A DNA stretch of 35,908 nucleotides from an uncultured Cytophagales bacterium (GCA_945957555.1 CAMFLX010000035.1:1-35908), one strand, 5' to 3'. Positions 1-8,658 are shown, counted from the stretch's first letter. Notes: generated by a model from the sequence alone, not told the origin. Numbers and translations: made by a program.

Positions 1-9
1 AAAAATTCT

Positions 10-59
10 CAGAATGAAGTAATTGTGGGTCGCAATAAATTTCTGTTGATTTTTTTGGG
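10..59 (+). repeat. Dispersed repeat, copy A (50 bp)
   Basis: This segment matches positions 13611-13660 at 46 of 50 bases in the same orientation. The shared core includes GTAATTGTGGGTCGCAATAA. The flanks of the two copies do not align clearly. No coding frame explains it. It lies downstream of the xylanase terminator. It may be the end of a decayed mobile element or an intergenic repeat family; which one cannot be decided from this window. Confidence 0.75.
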
Positions 60-173
60 ATAATAGAGAAACTCATCAACCTGCGAAATTAGAGCCATGA
101 AAGAGCCGGTTCCGATTTTTGGGGAGTGACATTATTCTTTTGATCCCGAATTGAGGTTAAAGTAGACAAATAA

Positions 174-197
174 AAAAGGGGCCATTCGGCCCCTTTT
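174..197 (-). terminator. Rho-independent terminator of the xylanase gene
   Basis: A 10-bp perfect stem AAAAGGGGCC / GGCCCCTTTT with a 4-base loop lies just downstream of the minus-strand xylanase stop codon. Read on the minus strand it ends in a run of six T residues, which is the classic intrinsic terminator form. Confidence 0.9.
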
Positions 198-202
198 AGA
201 AA

Positions 203-1990
203 TTATAATTTAGAAATCTTTATCGTTTTGGAGCGTTCGCCTTGTTTTACCTTTACGATATAAACACCAGCCTCCAATTCTGCAACATCAATTTTCTCTG
301 TACTTTGACCTTTCAAAACAGCCCTTCCTGAATAATCAGAAACTACATATTCGAACTCACTAGTAAAACCATTGATGAACAAATTAGTCGTTACTGGATT
401 TGGGTAAATTGAAATATGATCAGTCGTAAAGCTATCGTCCACTCCTGTAACCACCTGTTGGCTGTTTAACTTGGCAGTGCCAAACAACGATGCATTTTGA
501 TAAGCATCATCAGTTGCTGCATTCCAAGACAACTTACCGTCTCTTTCGGCATTGTTGTCATCATCGTTGATCATGAAGTCAATGCCGATGAATTTGTCTG
601 CTACGGGTGAGGTATTAATTGTTGACCAAGGTAATTTTGCTTCTATTATATAACCGCTTGTGGTTGCTATTGCCGAATAGGTGATTCCTGTTTTCGATGC
701 GCTTGATGGGATTGTACCTACCACCGTTCCGTCGTTCCAGCCAAATGAATATTGACAATCGTTGGCATCGTATGTACTTGCTTTTGCATTGTCAGCATCA
801 ACATAAAGCTCTACTTGGTCATCATCATACGAGTTTTGACTATCGTTTATCTTGGTGTCGTCTGTGATCACTGCCAAGAAGTACAAATTAGTATTGTCCC
901 AAAGTAATTTAGCATATCCACTCAAATCTGAACTATTAGAAACGGCACCTGACAATAATTTAGAAGCGTTCATTGGCTTTACGCTTGCATCGTCCCATGC
1001 AGCATCTATGGTTCCATCTACGGTAATCGGTGAAGATACTTTGTAAAGTTTGTAGGTGCTTACCACATTTACAGTGATGGAAGACCTAGAGCTTTCGCAG
1101 CTTCCAGTAGCTGAAACATAATAAACGGTAGTACCTACTGTAGATGTGCTTGGCGTAGGTGCAGTAGTGCTCCCTGTACCTCCTGACTCAGTGGTATACC
1201 ATTTTAGGTTTGTTCCAGTAGCAGTTAATTTCGCAGCTACATCACCAACTTCATAAGTTATCGTTGGAGTTACTGTAGGAGCAGCAGTGGAACAGCTAGT
1301 ACACTCACTTACAGTGATATTGGAGCTTCCTGAGCTATGGTATCCTTCTGATTCCATGATTTGGTAGTCCCAAGTACTACCCATGTTCATTCCGGCATTC
1401 TTCCAAGCGGCTACGTGGTTAGCAAATGTGATGGTTCCACTTGATCTCGTCTCTGTACGCACACTCCAATACTGTTGAAAAGTGGCAGTACCTATGATCG
1501 ATGGCTGATTGGTTCGCGTAGCTGTATATATCGTGTATGTACCTCCATCACTGGTATAGGTACCTTTCTTTACAATGTCACTGGTGTTTCCTGGAGGTGT
1601 CCAAGATCCATGGTTTTCACAAACATAATATTCAATCAAGGAGTTTTTTGTCCATCCATACAAAGCCAAAAAACCATTGCTTCCCCCATTGAAACTCCCC
1701 GAGAAGCATACTACTCTATCAGCTTTTCCAGTAGCCCAGCCTTTCCCTGCCGTAAAGTTACCCACGTTAGACCATGTGGTACTGTAATTGCCCGCAGCTC
1801 CGAGTGTCATTGATGCTGATCCTTGGGTATTATCATTCCAAAATGAATAGAAAAACCCATTATGGGTGCTTTGTGTATTAGTAGTTACAGTCTGTGCCTT
1901 AGACTGTAAAGTTGCAAATAACATTGCAGAGGAAAATACTGCACACGATAGTATCCTCACACTATTCCTAAATAGTAGTTTTTGTAACAT
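203..1990 (-). CDS. Secreted GH11 endo-1,4-beta-xylanase with CBM9-like module and T9SS sorting domain
   Basis: A 595-residue modular enzyme predicted to hydrolyse xylan outside the cell. Order of parts: signal peptide about 1-33 (ending SKAQ), GH11 jelly-roll about 37-229, a short Ig-like linker domain about 240-312, a CBM9-like domain about 315-508, and a C-terminal T9SS sorting domain from about 527 (SIYPNPV, ending KTIKISKL). In GH11, Glu120 in LIEYYVCENHG fits the nucleophile and Glu215 in ESEGYHSSGSS fits the acid/base. The start at 1990 was chosen because the signal peptide begins there; the frame is open back to 2041 but adds only a non-secretory leader. It is divergent from the ice-binding-like gene. 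A possible weak minus-strand promoter (TAAATTTA at 2005-2012) precedes it. GH11 assignment is firm; the CBM9 ligand is unknown. Confidence 0.93.
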   Translation of the reverse strand: MLQKLLFRNSVRILSCAVFSSAMLFATLQSKAQTVTTNTQSTHNGFFYSFWNDNTQGSASMTLGAAGNYSTTWSNVGNFTAGKGWATGKADRVVCFSGSFNGGSNGFLALYGWTKNSLIEYYVCENHGSWTPPGNTSDIVKKGTYTSDGGTYTIYTATRTNQPSIIGTATFQQYWSVRTETRSSGTITFANHVAAWKNAGMNMGSTWDYQIMESEGYHSSGSSNITVSECTSCSTAAPTVTPTITYEVGDVAAKLTATGTNLKWYTTESGGTGSTTAPTPSTSTVGTTVYYVSATGSCESSRSSITVNVVSTYKLYKVSSPITVDGTIDAAWDDASVKPMNASKLLSGAVSNSSDLSGYAKLLWDNTNLYFLAVITDDTKINDSQNSYDDDQVELYVDADNAKASTYDANDCQYSFGWNDGTVVGTIPSSASKTGITYSAIATTSGYIIEAKLPWSTINTSPVADKFIGIDFMINDDDNNAERDGKLSWNAATDDAYQNASLFGTAKLNSQQVVTGVDDSFTTDHISIYPNPVTTNLFINGFTSEFEYVVSDYSGRAVLKGQSTEKIDVAELEAGVYIVKVKQGERSKTIKISKL

Positions 1991-2214
1991 AACTTTATAA
2001 TTATTAAATTTATCTATGCCGCTAAGATAGGAAAAAATCATATCATATCTCGAAAATATCCTAATTTTATTTTAAGGCACTTGTTGTCTGGGTAACGAAT
2101 AAGCTTAATATCAATATTTTAACTCTTATTTGGCGTTTAGAGTCTTATGTAGCTAATGTGTGACTTTTGCAATTGTTAGCCAGACATCTGCAATACTTTG
2201 GAGGATAAACTTAT

Positions 2215-2245
2215 ACACCTTTGTAGGTGTGAAAATTGATTCACA
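2215..2245. promoter_or_regulatory. Two adjacent inverted repeats upstream of the ice-binding-like gene
   Basis: ACACCT-TTGT-AGGTGT (2215-2230) is followed, with overlap, by TGTGAA-N6-TTCACA (2228-2245). The second resembles the half-sites bound by CRP/FNR-family regulators, but the TGTGA/TCACA spacing is 8 rather than 6. Both lie within 70 bases of the start codon, in the divergent region shared with the xylanase gene. An operator or 5' leader hairpin is possible; no clear promoter match was found beside them. Confidence 0.35.
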
Positions 2246-2280
2246 TCTGTCCCTCAGTTTGGGAAACTTAAATAAGAATA

Positions 2281-3351
2281 ATGAACAATTTCAAATTGTT
2301 CATAAGCCTTGCACTCTCAGTTGTTTTAATGACCGCATGCAAGAAAGACAAAACAGAAGACCCAATACCCCAGAATCCTACTGTAGTAGCTACTAATCAA
2401 TCCAATAACGCAATAGATGTAGCGCGTAATCAAGTAGTTTCGGTTACCTTCAGTAAGGATATGGCACCAGCCACCATCAACGCCACTACTTTTACAGTGA
2501 TGCAAGGTACGGTTGCTGTGCCAGGGAGCATCTCTTATACCAACAAGACAGCAACTTTTACGCCAACAAGTGTCTTGGCGCCCAATCTTACCTATACCGC
2601 TACAGTAACTATAGGGGTCAAAGATATGGCAGGTAATGCTTTACTAGAAAACTACTTGTGGCGCCTTACAACTAGTGGGAGTACCTCTGCTTTGGCTGCA
2701 GTACAGTTAGGTGCCGCCGGCGACTATGTGATTTTGGCAAAGACGGCAATTAACAATAACCCGACTTCTACAATAACAGGAGATCTTGGCCTGAGTCCAG
2801 CCGCAACCTCATATATCACAGGTATGGCACTGACTAATGCGACAGGTTATGCTACTGCGAGGCAAGTAACAGGTAAGTTATTTGGTGCAGATATGGCTTC
2901 GCCGACGCCTACCGACTTGACTACTGCCGTAAATAATATGGTTACGGCGTATGACGATGCTGCTGCGCGTCCTAAGCCCGATTTTTTCGAATTCAATACA
3001 GGAAATATAGGGGGTAAAACGCTGAGTCCTGGTCTTTACAAATGGACCAGTTCTGTGACAGCTCCCACAAGCTTTACAATCTCTGGAACCTCCAATGACG
3101 TGTGGATTTTTCAAGTGGCTGGGAATCTTTCATTAAGTTCAGGCGTAAATGTGGTATTGAGTGGTGGTGCGCAGGCGAAGAATATCTTCTGGCAAGTTGC
3201 GGGCACCGTAGAACTAGGTACTAACTCACATTTTGAAGCGATTATTATTTCTAAAACAGGTGTTACATTGGGTACTGGTGCATCTCTCACTGGTAGGGCT
3301 TTAGCACAAACAGCCGTCATCCTTGACGGAAATGTGGTTACACAACCTTAA
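2281..3351 (+). CDS. Ice-binding-like (DUF3494) lipoprotein with N-terminal Ig-like domain
   Basis: A 356-residue exported lipoprotein. The lipobox is LMTAC with the lipidated Cys at residue 20. Residues about 33-130 look like a bacterial Ig-like (Big_5/SbsA type) domain (VTFSKDM, TFTPTSVLAPNLTYT, VKDMAGNAL). Residues about 138-353 match the DUF3494 ice-binding-like beta-solenoid family, opening with LGAAGDYVILAKTAI and containing the typical NVVLSGGAQAKNIFWQVAG strand. Members studied elsewhere bind ice or act as adhesins, but the family is also common in organisms not adapted to cold, so ice binding is not shown here. The gene is monocistronic with its own strong terminator and is divergent from the xylanase gene. 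The start is the ATG directly before the signal peptide. Confidence 0.88.
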   Translation: MNNFKLFISLALSVVLMTACKKDKTEDPIPQNPTVVATNQSNNAIDVARNQVVSVTFSKDMAPATINATTFTVMQGTVAVPGSISYTNKTATFTPTSVLAPNLTYTATVTIGVKDMAGNALLENYLWRLTTSGSTSALAAVQLGAAGDYVILAKTAINNNPTSTITGDLGLSPAATSYITGMALTNATGYATARQVTGKLFGADMASPTPTDLTTAVNNMVTAYDDAAARPKPDFFEFNTGNIGGKTLSPGLYKWTSSVTAPTSFTISGTSNDVWIFQVAGNLSLSSGVNVVLSGGAQAKNIFWQVAGTVELGTNSHFEAIIISKTGVTLGTGASLTGRALAQTAVILDGNVVTQP

Positions 3352-3382
3352 ACATTAAGAAGACTCAAAAGATAGTTGTAAC

Positions 3383-3416
3383 AAAAAAAGGGGAGGTGTA
3401 GACCTCCCCTTTTTTT
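3383..3416 (+). terminator. Strong terminator after the ice-binding-like gene
   Basis: A 15-bp perfect stem (seven A, GGGGAGGT, then the complement ending in seven T) with the 4-base loop GTAG. It is symmetric in its A and T runs, so it would terminate from either side. Confidence 0.92.
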
Positions 3417-3512
3417 GTTATGAAGAAGACGTTGACAATGGGCCGAATCAGATTCCTACCGTAGACAGATTCTTTGAATATCCCACCTACTGATAACTGA
3501 TTCCTGAATTAA

Positions 3513-3543
3513 TTTTATATAGATAAAAATAGTGCTAATTTTG
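3513..3543 (+). promoter_or_regulatory. Promoter of the FtsX-type permease gene, close to the start codon
   Basis: TTTT-N19-TAATTTTG, with a perfect -7 box TAnnTTTG at 3536-3543 and one mismatch in the -33 box. Only 7 bases separate the -7 box from the ATG at 3551, so the transcript would have almost no leader. Confidence 0.55.
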
Positions 3544-3550
3544 AAACTAT

Positions 3551-4768
3551 ATGAGATTTGACGTAGCGAGATATGTAGGACAAAAGTTGCGTAGTGCCGG
3601 TAATAGTCAGTTTTCTGGAGTTGTTACTAAGATCGCCGTTGTTAGTGTAGCTTTCAGCGTAACAGTCTTGCTTCTTTCCTTTGCCATTCTTGAAGGCTTT
3701 AAAACCAATGTCAAAAACAATATCGTCAGTTTTGCCTCCCATATCCAAGTATCTGAGTTCGACAAACTCGACAATTTCGAAAATGTCCCAGTATCATTTC
3801 GCCTCAAATCCTATTTTGATACCATTCCTGAGGTAGATAGAATACAGGTCTATGCAATCGGCACAGGTATCTTAAAAACCGACGAAGAAGTTCACGGAGT
3901 CATATTTAAAGGCATCGATAAAGACTTTTATAAGGAAAAGTTTGTAGACAACATCCTCTCTGGTCGAATGCCTGTAGTAGGAGGGAAGGAAGCATCCATG
4001 GAAGTGTTGATGAGCAAGTTTTTGAGTCAAAAGCTTAAGGTAAAGCTCGGCGATAACGTCATCATGTACTTCATTACCGATAGACCAAAGCTCCGTAAGT
4101 TAAAGGTGGTAGGGTTTTACGAAACGGGTATGACGGAGTTTGACGATGTATTCTTGATCGGAGATATTGGCGTTATCCGTGGTGTAAACAAATGGGCGGA
4201 TACTCTGGTAACAGGTTTTGAGATTTTTGTGAAAGACTTCGACGAGATCAACGAAGCAGGGGATAAAGTATACAAGGCCATGCCTTACGGTATGCAAACT
4301 GAGTCCATTACCGAAAAATACATGCAGATCTTCGATTGGTTCAAGGTTCTAGATCTTAACGTAGTTATTTTCATTACCATTATTATATCAGTAGCAGGTT
4401 TTAACATCGTGTCCACCATCATCGTCATGATCATGGAGCGCACCTCTATGATCGGGGTATTAAAAGCCTTAGGTGCTAGTAATAAGTTTATCGGTACGGT
4501 CTTTTTTCATTACGGGCTCAACATCCTTTATAAAGGCTTACTTTGGGGTAACTTTTTAGGACTCACAATCTGTTTTATACAATACTACTTTAAGTTGATT
4601 CCATTAGATCCCGAAAATTACTTCATGACCTCCGTACCCATCGAGTGGGCTTGGGAACACTTCTTCTTAATCAACTTGCTCATATCTGTTCTTATCATCA
4701 TCGCACTCATGGTGCCTCTATTCTTTATAAGTAGGGTAAAACCCATTAAAGCCATTAAATTCAGTTAA
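3551..4768 (+). CDS. LolC/LolE-type FtsX-family ABC transporter permease
   Basis: A 405-residue inner-membrane permease. One membrane segment lies at about 25-50. A large periplasmic domain follows at about 52-265, and three more segments lie near 270-300, 315-345 and 370-398. The membrane part carries the FtsX signature (VSTIIVMIMERTSMIGVLKALGAS) and ends VKPIKAIKFS. Family members work with a separate LolD-like ATPase to extract lipoproteins from the inner membrane or move other envelope substrates; no ATPase gene is next to it here, which is usual for the Bacteroidota version. The start ATG fits the conserved N-terminal pattern. The small membrane protein gene follows after 12 bases and is probably co-transcribed. 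Confidence 0.88.
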   Translation: MRFDVARYVGQKLRSAGNSQFSGVVTKIAVVSVAFSVTVLLLSFAILEGFKTNVKNNIVSFASHIQVSEFDKLDNFENVPVSFRLKSYFDTIPEVDRIQVYAIGTGILKTDEEVHGVIFKGIDKDFYKEKFVDNILSGRMPVVGGKEASMEVLMSKFLSQKLKVKLGDNVIMYFITDRPKLRKLKVVGFYETGMTEFDDVFLIGDIGVIRGVNKWADTLVTGFEIFVKDFDEINEAGDKVYKAMPYGMQTESITEKYMQIFDWFKVLDLNVVIFITIIISVAGFNIVSTIIVMIMERTSMIGVLKALGASNKFIGTVFFHYGLNILYKGLLWGNFLGLTICFIQYYFKLIPLDPENYFMTSVPIEWAWEHFFLINLLISVLIIIALMVPLFFISRVKPIKAIKFS

Positions 4769-4780
4769 AACTACAAGTCT

Positions 4781-5092
4781 ATGAAAAGATTGAAAGAAAA
4801 GTGGAATATTGAATCCGATTTTCAACTAGTGATTATCTTCATTGTATTCGCCATTTCAGGATCCTTGTCCATGTTTATCTCTAAGCCATTGCTATCCATA
4901 TTTGGAATCAACAAAGAAGCCATGTCGCCGTGGACATTTTGGCCACTTCGCATTCTTATTATGTTTGTATCTTATTATATCGTTCTGGTTTCCGTAGGAA
5001 CCATTTTTGGCCAATTTAAATTCTTTTGGGGCTTTACCATGAAGACTTTTGGGCGATTTAATCGCAGAGCCACTTCCAATGATGGGAAATAA
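4781..5092 (+). CDS. Small two-helix membrane protein (possibly DUF6787)
   Basis: A 103-residue protein with a basic N-terminus (MKRLKEKWNI), a hydrophobic segment at about 16-43, and a second at about 62-85, followed by a polar basic tail. It resembles a small Bacteroidota-specific family sometimes mislabelled as a prolipoprotein diacylglyceryl transferase (recalled as DUF6787); it is far too short for that enzyme and lacks its catalytic core. It sits 12 bases after the FtsX-type permease gene, so the two may act together, but no function can be assigned. Confidence 0.65.
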   Translation: MKRLKEKWNIESDFQLVIIFIVFAISGSLSMFISKPLLSIFGINKEAMSPWTFWPLRILIMFVSYYIVLVSVGTIFGQFKFFWGFTMKTFGRFNRRATSNDGK

Positions 5093-5236
5093 GCATCGAA
5101 GGCTACATACAAATATTCAGATCTCATTCGTTTGCCATTTAATATCGTATGCTATTGAAATACGTTAGGAATATAATTTAGAATTATTCCAAAAGGAGCG
5201 TATTGTGTGTAAATATTTATAATTCAGTGGTTTGTG

Positions 5237-5244
5237 TACCTTTG
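5237..5244 (+). promoter_or_regulatory. Possible second -7 box upstream of the nuo operon
   Basis: TACCTTTG fits TAnnTTTG exactly, but no TTTG box was found about 19 bases upstream. It may be a minor start site. The rest of the 5093-5339 intergenic stretch shows no other gene or clear hairpin. Confidence 0.3.
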
Positions 5245-5276
5245 ATTCCCAAACGATATTTTCACATAAAAATGCT

Positions 5277-5307
5277 TTTGCAATTAAAAGATTGATTTAT
5301 ACTTTTG
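5277..5307 (+). promoter_or_regulatory. Consensus Bacteroidota promoter of the nuo operon
   Basis: TTTG (5277-5280), exactly 19 bases, then TACTTTTG (5300-5307), a perfect match to the -33/-7 consensus described for the phylum. The nuoA start codon is 32 bases downstream of the -7 box. Confidence 0.85.
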
Positions 5308-5339
5308 CTTGATAAAATTGTGATTAAACAGTTTCAAAT

Positions 5340-5714
5340 ATGAATACTCCTCAAAGTTATTTGCCTATATTGATCCAATTGCTTGTTGCACTGGGTTTCG
5401 TGGCTACGACTATGGTCTTTACCCATATCATAGGTCCGAAGCGTAAGTCGGATAAGAAAATGGACAATTTCGAGTGCGGTATCGAGTCAGAAGGCAATGC
5501 TAGGAATCCCTTTTCAATTAAATATTTCTTAACAGCGATTCTTTTCGTGTTATTTGATGTAGAAGTGATATTCATGTACCCTTGGGCGGTAAACTTCAGA
5601 AGCATGCAGCAAGAGCACGGAAGTATGATTTTCATAGAGATGCTTGTATTCATGGCGCTCTTGTTGATCGGTTTTTTTTACGTGATCAAAAGAAAAGCCT
5701 TGGATTGGGAATAA
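5340..5714 (+). CDS. nuoA: NADH-quinone oxidoreductase subunit A
   Basis: A 124-residue membrane subunit of complex I that joins the peripheral arm to the membrane arm near the quinone site. Three transmembrane segments are visible at about 8-30, 63-82 and 94-114. The loop FECGIESEG (about 44-52) carries the Cys and Glu positions conserved in NuoA/ND3. The length is typical. It is the first gene of the ten-gene operon and directly follows a consensus promoter. No Shine-Dalgarno sequence is visible, as is common in this phylum. Confidence 0.96.
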   Translation: MNTPQSYLPILIQLLVALGFVATTMVFTHIIGPKRKSDKKMDNFECGIESEGNARNPFSIKYFLTAILFVLFDVEVIFMYPWAVNFRSMQQEHGSMIFIEMLVFMALLLIGFFYVIKRKALDWE

Positions 5715-5757
5715 ACAAAATAATTAACAACAGGTTATTACATAAACCGTTGAACAA

Positions 5758-6309
5758 ATGACTCAAGTAACTTCAATAAAATACGGGAATAATCTCAGCA
5801 CCTACAATGGTCCAGGGTTTCAGTTGACTACTTTGGACAAAGCAATAGGTCTAGCACGTAAAAATTCATTGTGGCCACTGCCATTTGCCACTTCATGTTG
5901 TGGTATAGAGTTTATGGCAACCATGGCAGCCACTTACGACTTAGCAAGATTTGGTTCTGAAAGATTGAGTTTTTCACCTCGTCAAGCTGATTTGTTGATT
6001 GTTGCGGGAACGATTTCAAAGAAATTAGCGCCTGTGTTAAAACAAGTCTACATCCAAATGGCCGAACCAAAATGGGTTCTATCTGTCGGTGCTTGCGCAT
6101 CATCAGGGGGTATTTTTGATACTTACAGTGTTTTACAAGGTATTGATGAAATTATCCCAGTGGATGTATACGTGCCTGGATGTCCTCCAAGACCAGAACA
6201 GATCTTGGATGGATTCATGAGGATTCAGGATTTGGTGGCACATGAATCTCTAAGAAGAAGAAATTCAGAGCACTACAAGCAATTGTTGGCTAAATACGAA
6301 ATACAATAA
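5758..6309 (+). CDS. nuoB: NADH-quinone oxidoreductase subunit B (N2 cluster)
   Basis: A 183-residue peripheral subunit holding the terminal iron-sulfur cluster N2, which passes electrons to quinone. The four ligand cysteines are visible: the tandem Cys47-Cys48 in [10 protein letters not shown], Cys112 in VGACASSGG and Cys142 in [10 protein letters not shown]. Length and order fit the family. The stop codon overlaps the nuoC start by one base (TAATG), suggesting translational coupling. Confidence 0.97.
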   Translation: MTQVTSIKYGNNLSTYNGPGFQLTTLDKAIGLARKNSLWPLPFATSCCGIEFMATMAATYDLARFGSERLSFSPRQADLLIVAGTISKKLAPVLKQVYIQMAEPKWVLSVGACASSGGIFDTYSVLQGIDEIIPVDVYVPGCPPRPEQILDGFMRIQDLVAHESLRRRNSEHYKQLLAKYEIQ

Positions 6310-6809
6310 TGACGATTTTAGAGAATAACACTGTTTTAGAAAAACTCAAAGATAAATTTGGGGCTTATATAATCTCCTCAGAGGAACAATATGGTATGCT
6401 CAGTGTTACTGCTGATAGTGCCTTTAACATAGATATTTTAAAATTTTTGTGGGAAGATAAAGATCTGGAGTTCAGATTTTTGACTGATATCTGTGGGATT
6501 CACTATCCAGACAGTCCACAGCCTTTTGGTGTCATCTATCATTTGCATAGTTTCAAGTATAATGTAAGGTTGAGGTTGAAGTTTTTCCTTGCTGAGGATC
6601 AAAGCATTTCTACTGCAACTGTGATGTATGCAAGTGCCAACTGGATGGAGCGTGAAACCTATGATTTCTTTGGAATCACATTTGCGGGGCACCCTAATTT
6701 GAAGAGAATTTTAAACATGGATGAACTGACTGTATTCCCAATGAGGAAACAGTATCCATTGGAAGATCCAAACAGAGTTGATAAAAAAGATCATTACTTC
6801 GGTAGATAA
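6309..6809 (+). CDS. nuoC: NADH-quinone oxidoreductase subunit C
   Basis: A 166-residue peripheral subunit of complex I (30-kDa type) that packs against NuoD. The family signature is seen in the C-terminal half: WMERETYDFFGITFAGHPNLKRIL, here spread over about residues 111-134, followed by PMRKQYPLEDP. It is a stand-alone nuoC, not fused to nuoD as in enterobacteria. It begins in the nuoB stop codon and lies 11 bases before nuoD. Confidence 0.96.
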   Translation: MTILENNTVLEKLKDKFGAYIISSEEQYGMLSVTADSAFNIDILKFLWEDKDLEFRFLTDICGIHYPDSPQPFGVIYHLHSFKYNVRLRLKFFLAEDQSISTATVMYASANWMERETYDFFGITFAGHPNLKRILNMDELTVFPMRKQYPLEDPNRVDKKDHYFGR

Positions 6810-6820
6810 AATTGTAATAG

Positions 6821-8056
6821 ATGCAACAAGATACTCAATTAACAGAAGGGATAGATAAGGATTTGATCGTTGGTGAACCAGAGGTAGAGTATACTACGCT
6901 TAATCTAGGCCCTACCCACCCAGCTACACATGGTATTTTTCAAAATATCTTGAAGATGGATGGTGAAAAAATCATTTCATCGGAACAGACTGTTGGTTAT
7001 ATCCATAGAGCATTTGAAAAAATAGCTGAACATAGGCCTTTTTATCAAATCACTACGCTTACAGATCGTTTGAACTATTGTTCTTCACCGATCAACAATA
7101 TGGGTTGGCACATGACTGTTGAGAAACTCCTCAATATTGAGATCCCTAAAAGGGTTCAGTACATGAGGGTCGTGATCATGGAGCTTTCGCGTATTGCTGA
7201 CCACATCATCTGTAACTCAGTATTGGGCGTAGATACCGGAGCACTTACAGGCTTCTTGTATGTATTTCAAGAAAGAGAAAAGATCTACGATATATTTGAG
7301 CAAATCTGCGGAGCTCGTCTTACGACCAATATAGGGCGTGTAGGTGGTTTCGAAAGAGAATGGCCAGAAAAAGTATTTCAACTTATCGAGAAGTTCCTCA
7401 AAGAATTCCCTAAAGTTTGGAAGGAATTTGAAGGACTCTTGACTAGAAATAGAATCTTCATGGACAGAACCATTGGTGTAGGTGGTATTTCAGCAGAAAG
7501 AGCATTGAGCTATGGTTTTACAGGTCCCAACTTAAGAGCTACTGGTGTAGATTATGATGTGAGGGTGATGAGTCCTTATTCATCTTATGAAGAGTTTACT
7601 TTTGATATTCCCGTAGGAGAAAATGGTGATACTTACGATAGATTTATGGTGCTCAACGGAGAGATCTGGGAAAGCTTAAAAATCATCAGGCAGGCACTTG
7701 ATAAAATCAAGCAAGAACCTGCTGGTGTGTATCGTGCCGATGCTCCAAATGTTGTATTGCCAAATAAAAAGGAGGTTTACAATAACATGGAAGCTTTGAT
7801 CTATCACTTCAAGATTGTAATGGGAGAGATAGATGCTCCAGTAGGAGAGGTGTACCATGCTGTGGAAGGAGGCAATGGAGAATTAGGTTTCTATCTCGTA
7901 AGTGATGGTGGACGTACCCCTTACAGGTTACATTTCAGAAGACCGTGCTTCATCTACTACCAAGCATACCCAGAAATGATCTCTGGTAGCCTACTTTCTG
8001 ATGCGGTAGTCACCATGAGTAGTCTCAATGTGATCGCAGGAGAGCTAGATGCATAA
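6821..8056 (+). CDS. nuoD: NADH-quinone oxidoreductase subunit D
   Basis: A 411-residue 49-kDa-type subunit that forms the quinone-binding pocket with NuoB. Visible signatures are LGPTHPATHG (about 29-38), the segment VGYIHRAFEKIAEHR (about 58-72), and the C-terminal HFRRPCFIYYQ region. The protein ends in the conserved Asp-containing LDA. The length is normal. About 65 bases of AT-rich spacer separate it from nuoE. Confidence 0.97.
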   Translation: MQQDTQLTEGIDKDLIVGEPEVEYTTLNLGPTHPATHGIFQNILKMDGEKIISSEQTVGYIHRAFEKIAEHRPFYQITTLTDRLNYCSSPINNMGWHMTVEKLLNIEIPKRVQYMRVVIMELSRIADHIICNSVLGVDTGALTGFLYVFQEREKIYDIFEQICGARLTTNIGRVGGFEREWPEKVFQLIEKFLKEFPKVWKEFEGLLTRNRIFMDRTIGVGGISAERALSYGFTGPNLRATGVDYDVRVMSPYSSYEEFTFDIPVGENGDTYDRFMVLNGEIWESLKIIRQALDKIKQEPAGVYRADAPNVVLPNKKEVYNNMEALIYHFKIVMGEIDAPVGEVYHAVEGGNGELGFYLVSDGGRTPYRLHFRRPCFIYYQAYPEMISGSLLSDAVVTMSSLNVIAGELDA

Positions 8057-8121
8057 TAGTATCAATAAAGAATAATCAGCAAGAATTCCTTTTAGGGGAT
8101 ATTTAAATAATAAAAAGAAAA

Positions 8122-8658
8122 ATGTCTGACTCAAGCAAAATTAGTGTTCAGTTTTCACCAGAAGCGCAGGCTTTGGTGCAGAAATACATTGCTAAATTTC
8201 CAGAGGGAAAACAAAAGTCTGCCGTTATAGCTTGTTTGCACCTTGCCCAAGCAGAATTTGGCTGGCTCAAACCTGAGGTAATGGATTATGTGGCTTCCTT
8301 GTTAAATATCAAACCTATAGAGGTTTATGAAGTAGCTACTTTCTATTCTCAGTATTATACTAAAGAGGTGGGTAAATATGTCATAGAAGTATGCCATACG
8401 GGACCTTGCTGGTTAAGAGGCGCAGATGAGTTGATTACATATTTCGAAAAGAAACTAGGTATTAAAAAAGGAGAAACTACCGCTGATGGCATGTTCACCC
8501 TAAAAGGTGTGGAATGTTTGGCCGCTTGTGGCTCTGCACCAATGTTTCAGTGTGGCATGAACTACTACGAAAACATGGATGAGGCAAAAGTTGATGCTTT
8601 TATCAACGATTGTCGTGCTGAAAATAAGATCAGTCGTCCATATCCAATAATGAAATAA
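8122..8658 (+). CDS. nuoE: NADH-quinone oxidoreductase subunit E (N1a cluster)
   Basis: A 178-residue thioredoxin-like 24-kDa subunit of the NADH dehydrogenase module. The [2Fe-2S] N1a ligands are present: Cys91 and Cys96 in CHTGPCWLRG, and Cys132 and Cys136 in CLAACGSAPM. It works with NuoF and NuoG in electron entry from NADH. It is followed after 35 bases by nuoF. Confidence 0.96.
   Translation: MSDSSKISVQFSPEAQALVQKYIAKFPEGKQKSAVIACLHLAQAEFGWLKPEVMDYVASLLNIKPIEVYEVATFYSQYYTKEVGKYVIEVCHTGPCWLRGADELITYFEKKLGIKKGETTADGMFTLKGVECLAACGSAPMFQCGMNYYENMDEAKVDAFINDCRAENKISRPYPIMK

Noticed and set aside
2160..2396. A 78-codon plus-strand frame over the start of the ice-binding-like gene
   Set aside because: It overlaps the lipoprotein signal peptide in another frame, has no recognisable features, and the DUF3494 gene is certain.
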